Positions 61,446-64,000 of a stretch of 64,000 bases of DNA are shown one piece after another; position 1 is the first letter of the stretch, and every line of letters starts with the position of its first letter. This stretch comes from Monomorium pharaonis (lineage: Eukaryota > Arthropoda > Insecta > Hymenoptera > Formicidae), in NCBI RefSeq assembly GCF_013373865.1, contig NC_050468.1, forward strand, positions 13,012,496 to 13,076,495. Direction: 5' to 3'. The translations under genes were made by a program, and so were the position numbers. Under the pieces are notes generated by a model. That model was not told the origin of the DNA, did not search any database, and saw only the letters and a list, made by a program, of their open reading frames with translations.

Positions 61446-61575
61446 AATACTGGGCAGTATTTAAAAAATTGGCCAATAATTAATACTTATTTTAACTATT
61501 TAAAGCACTGTTGTTAATACTTTTAATACTCAAAATAAATAATAATTACTGGCCAATTTAATACTACTCGGTATT
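61446..61575. mobile_element. Short inverted-repeat element, AATACYGRGYAGTATT ends
   Basis: The left arm AATACTGGGCAGTATTT and the reversed right arm AATACCGAGTAGTATT, plus inner AATTGGCCARTAATTA, are inverted copies. Length about 130 bp. Confidence 0.65.
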
Positions 61576-61755
61576 ACGTTTTATAAAAGTTAAATTTGAG
61601 TATTTATGTAAAATTTAAGTACAATTCTTTCATTGGTTTAAAAGTTATTTAATTTTTTGTTTACTCTCTTGATTCTCATGTAAAAATCACGTTTTATAAA
61701 ACTTACTTGCAAATTTAATGCAAAAGTAGCATTTACAATTAAATTAAGTCAAATT

Positions 61756-61788
<33 letters not shown>

Positions 61789-61797
61789 ATATATATA

Positions 61798-61836
<39 letters not shown>

Positions 61837-62220
61837 CTCTAATAAATGGTTGTACAAAAGTTTCTTTAAATTCATTTATTCATTTAAAAGTTTTTACTTT
61901 TTTAAATAACAAAATATGAACAGATTTGCTGCACAAGTTATTAAAAGTCAATTTTTTCATTATTTTGTTTTTTTACAGCTACCCAACAGATATATTTCGA
62001 TATATTTTTCTGTATAGTGACAAAATTTGAAGATTGAAAATAATGGCATATACATATACTCAAAGAGGCATCCTCATACGACATGTATGATATCAACTAA
62101 TGAAAAAGGTCTTCTGATGCTAAAAAAATTGTGACAATACACATAAATTTCCAGATTAAGATAAAAAGAAATAAGCAACAGCAGGTGCAGTTTCACTGGT
62201 TATTTACTCAATAAAGACTC
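61576..62220. other. AT-rich intergenic sequence
   Basis: Contains a compound AT/GT microsatellite (61756-61835). No coding signal. Confidence 0.5.
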
Positions 62221-62600
62221 CTTCTGAAGCAATACATTAGTGAACACGTGTTTTCAACCTCTTCATAGCGTTAAAAAAGTCTTCTGCGAGAATCTTCTTC
62301 AGCTGGTCGGTCACTACCTTTTAAATGTTCTCAATTGTGTTTTTGAGCCAGAAACTGACGAATTATTGCTGCCGAATGAGTTGACACGTTACCATGTAGA
62401 AGGTAGAAATTGCGAGAAAGGTCGATGCAAACTTGTCAAATGCAGGCAAACAGACGCTCCAACACACCCGATAAAAAGAGGACATTCAAAGGCATGTAAC
62501 CGACCAGCTGAAAAAGTTGCTGTATGCATATACTGTTTACTTTGCCAGAAGCAAAACGCAATTAATCTATTATTATTAAAGCATTGGTCCAGATAGATGT
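62220..62600. other. GC-elevated block with inverted repeat and 118-codon open frame
   Basis: The plus-strand frame 62240-62596 (starts GTG; contains EPETDELLLPNELTRYHVEG and a Cys-rich stretch, CEKGRCKLVKC) lies in a block framed by inverted copies of TTCAGCTGGTCGGT (62298-62311 and 62499-62512). No ATG, promoter or splice support. The inverted flanks suggest a transposon fragment. I do not recognise the protein. Confidence 0.3.
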
Positions 62601-63242
62601 TGCAATTTCACGTTGTTACAATGGCATTGTAAAATATAAGTAAATGTTTGCAAATGACATGGCTATGTAGGTTTCATCAAAATTCGAGCATTTCGGGCAA
62701 AACTTCTTTCGTTAGTAAGAAAAAAGAAATAAAACCAAGGAGTTTGCAGTTTTTTAATTTTGATAACTTTTAGTTGAATAGCCAAAATATCCTTAAAATA
62801 CTTTTATGTTAGATTATGTCCGATGATATATTTTATCAAGCTACAATGCTCCAAAGTAAAATATATATAAAAATATCAATTTTTTATTTTATGTAATTTA
62901 GGAATAAAATATCGCAGAAACGTAATTAAAAGATATTATTTTAAAACTCTATTTTTGCTCTATAAAATGCGTTTAAAAAAATTTCTGTATGTTTTTTATC
63001 ACCGAAATATTGAACTTTTCGTGAGATGCAAGAAAATTGCAAACGCTTCCAAATTTTTGGCCTGCAGTGTATATTTTTATTGTACAAAAATAAAACTGCT
63101 CAAATATAAAAAAAACTTTGCCTCTATTTATTTCATAGTTACAATTTTTTCTGTATTTTTACAAACAAGGAAAACAAAAAAGAAAGAGATACGAAAACAA
63201 ATCTGTCCGATTTTTATCTATCCGATTTTTAGGTTCGCATTT
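62601..63242. other. AT-rich sequence downstream of the minus-strand gene
   Basis: No supportable exon. The plus-strand frame 62955-63284 is Lys/Phe-rich and AT-driven. Confidence 0.45.
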
Positions 63243-63608
63243 TTAAAATGGTCGAAAACCGATGGATTTTGCATTATTTACTGATCTCGGATTGTTCAAC
63301 AGCTGGACTTCCGGATATACAAACGTACGTGGCCTTTCTTGTTTATCAGGCGTTGTTACGTTTGAGAGATCAGTATCATATGATTGTGACGTAGGAAACT
63401 TCGAATTCACAATGGAATTATGCGGTTGAGAATCTTTTGCTTCCGTGGAAATATTAGTTAACATTCGCAACTTTCTCGGCGTTCGCGGGCGATCTGACTG
63501 CTGCTGTTGTTGCGACTGCCTTTTTTTTGCCGCTGCAAGGATGCACTTAACTTCTTCGTTAAGGTCAGATGGTGTCTCGATTCGCACACTCTTTGTATTA
63601 TAGTTCAT
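63243..63608 (-). CDS. Coding exon of an unrecognised disordered protein
   Basis: ATG (63608-63606) to TAA (63245-63243), 121 residues. Begins MNYNTKSVRIETPSDLNEEV, has a helix-like KCILAAAKKRQSQ, a poly-Gln run, basic RPRTPRKLRML, then a Ser/Thr-rich region and ERPRTFVYPEVQLLNN. GC is well above the flanks, as for a true coding exon. A GTAAAT donor after PRS could instead splice out the last 12 residues (VNNAKSIGFRPF), so this may be a first or internal exon. A TTATCAG acceptor lies just upstream, leaving LVR in frame before the Met. The composition suggests a nuclear or cytoskeletal disordered protein, but I assign no family. Confidence 0.5.
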   Translation of the reverse strand: MNYNTKSVRIETPSDLNEEVKCILAAAKKRQSQQQQQSDRPRTPRKLRMLTNISTEAKDSQPHNSIVNSKFPTSQSYDTDLSNVTTPDKQERPRTFVYPEVQLLNNPRSVNNAKSIGFRPF

Positions 63609-64000
63609 TCTTACCAGCTGATAAGAGAATATAATACTTTTACTTAGATCTCATCAAGCGATTTTAATAACAAACTGTGTCTGAACAAAATCGCGCAAAT
63701 CTATAATTGTTTATAATGCAAGCAACTTGTATATTTGTCTTCAACAATTTCGAATATATCAACATTGAAGCAACGTGCAAATAACAATGTATATACATAT
63801 GTTTTGTCAGATAACACCATTAAAGTTTATCTACAATAGATGTAGTAAGACGTATAGTAGCCGTAAGAATTAACAAATTACAACAAAATGTAAGAAAAAT
63901 AATCGATTATAATTAGACAATTTCTTACGGCATAAGGCTTTTTCTACCTATTGTATACAGATAAATCATTAATATTTGTAACGTATTACGTATTATTATT
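63609..64000. other. Upstream region of the 63.2 kb minus-strand gene
   Basis: No clear coding exon. It could be 5' UTR or promoter. A GTAAGA donor-like site immediately upstream of the ATG (near 63615) complicates the start. Confidence 0.35.

Noticed and set aside
62955..63284. 109-codon plus-strand frame
   Set aside because: Lys/Phe-rich and AT-driven, and it overlaps the better-supported minus-strand exon.

Overview
The window is AT-rich animal DNA (roughly 70-75% A+T by eye) with long introns, GT-AG splice sites, many microsatellites and numerous small TA- or TTAA-flanked inverted-repeat elements. The one gene I can name securely is the insect neuropeptide gene orcokinin. The style of its peptides, with NFDEID-type and [16 protein letters not shown] repeats, and the genome composition suggest a hymenopteran, most likely an ant. 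That placement is inference.

Layout. (1) 620-2182, minus strand: the 5' part of a secreted or membrane gene in four phase-compatible exons. It reads into an IPLYG-type motif, which I assign tentatively to the DUF3105/TP53I13-like family; the rest lies beyond the left edge. (2) 2.3-15 kb: mostly gene-poor, with GC-elevated islands that may be conserved regulatory DNA, a perfect 29-bp hairpin, a four-unit heat-shock-element palindrome, a long GA microsatellite and transposon relics. (3) 15.96-22.5 kb, minus strand: an unrecognised spliced gene with a C-terminal exon, a 237-nt phase-0 exon and a possible third exon. (4) 21.4-27 kb, plus strand: a TATA box with a candidate first exon, then exons with strong donors. 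One of these encodes a BH3-like motif (LWRVGDKI) and can splice in phase to a hydrophobic tail. This is the most unusual coding candidate, and it is unproven. (5) 27-33.4 kb: gene-poor, with copies of a TA-flanked transposon family.

(6) 33.4-58.8 kb, plus strand: the orcokinin gene, about 25 kb. Exon 1 (signal peptide, 33612-33686) and exon 2 (46646-46721) are shared. Exon 2 ends in phase 1 and can join either exon 3 (54358-55226, 13 B-type repeats, own stop and poly(A) signal) or exon 4 (56034-56154) followed by exon 5 (58235-58442, A-type orcokinins). The gene therefore encodes two prepropeptides, of 339 and 159 residues. Introns 1 and 2 are large and hold fold-back elements, short transposons and GC-elevated islands. 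(7) 58.8-64 kb: inverted-repeat elements, including a piggyBac-like one with TTAA on both sides, opposed GT/AC microsatellites, and at 63243-63608 (minus) a coding exon of an unrecognised, disordered protein.

I saw no rRNA, CRISPR array or convincing tRNA. Gene structures were read by eye from splice signals and reading-frame phase; none is backed by transcript data.
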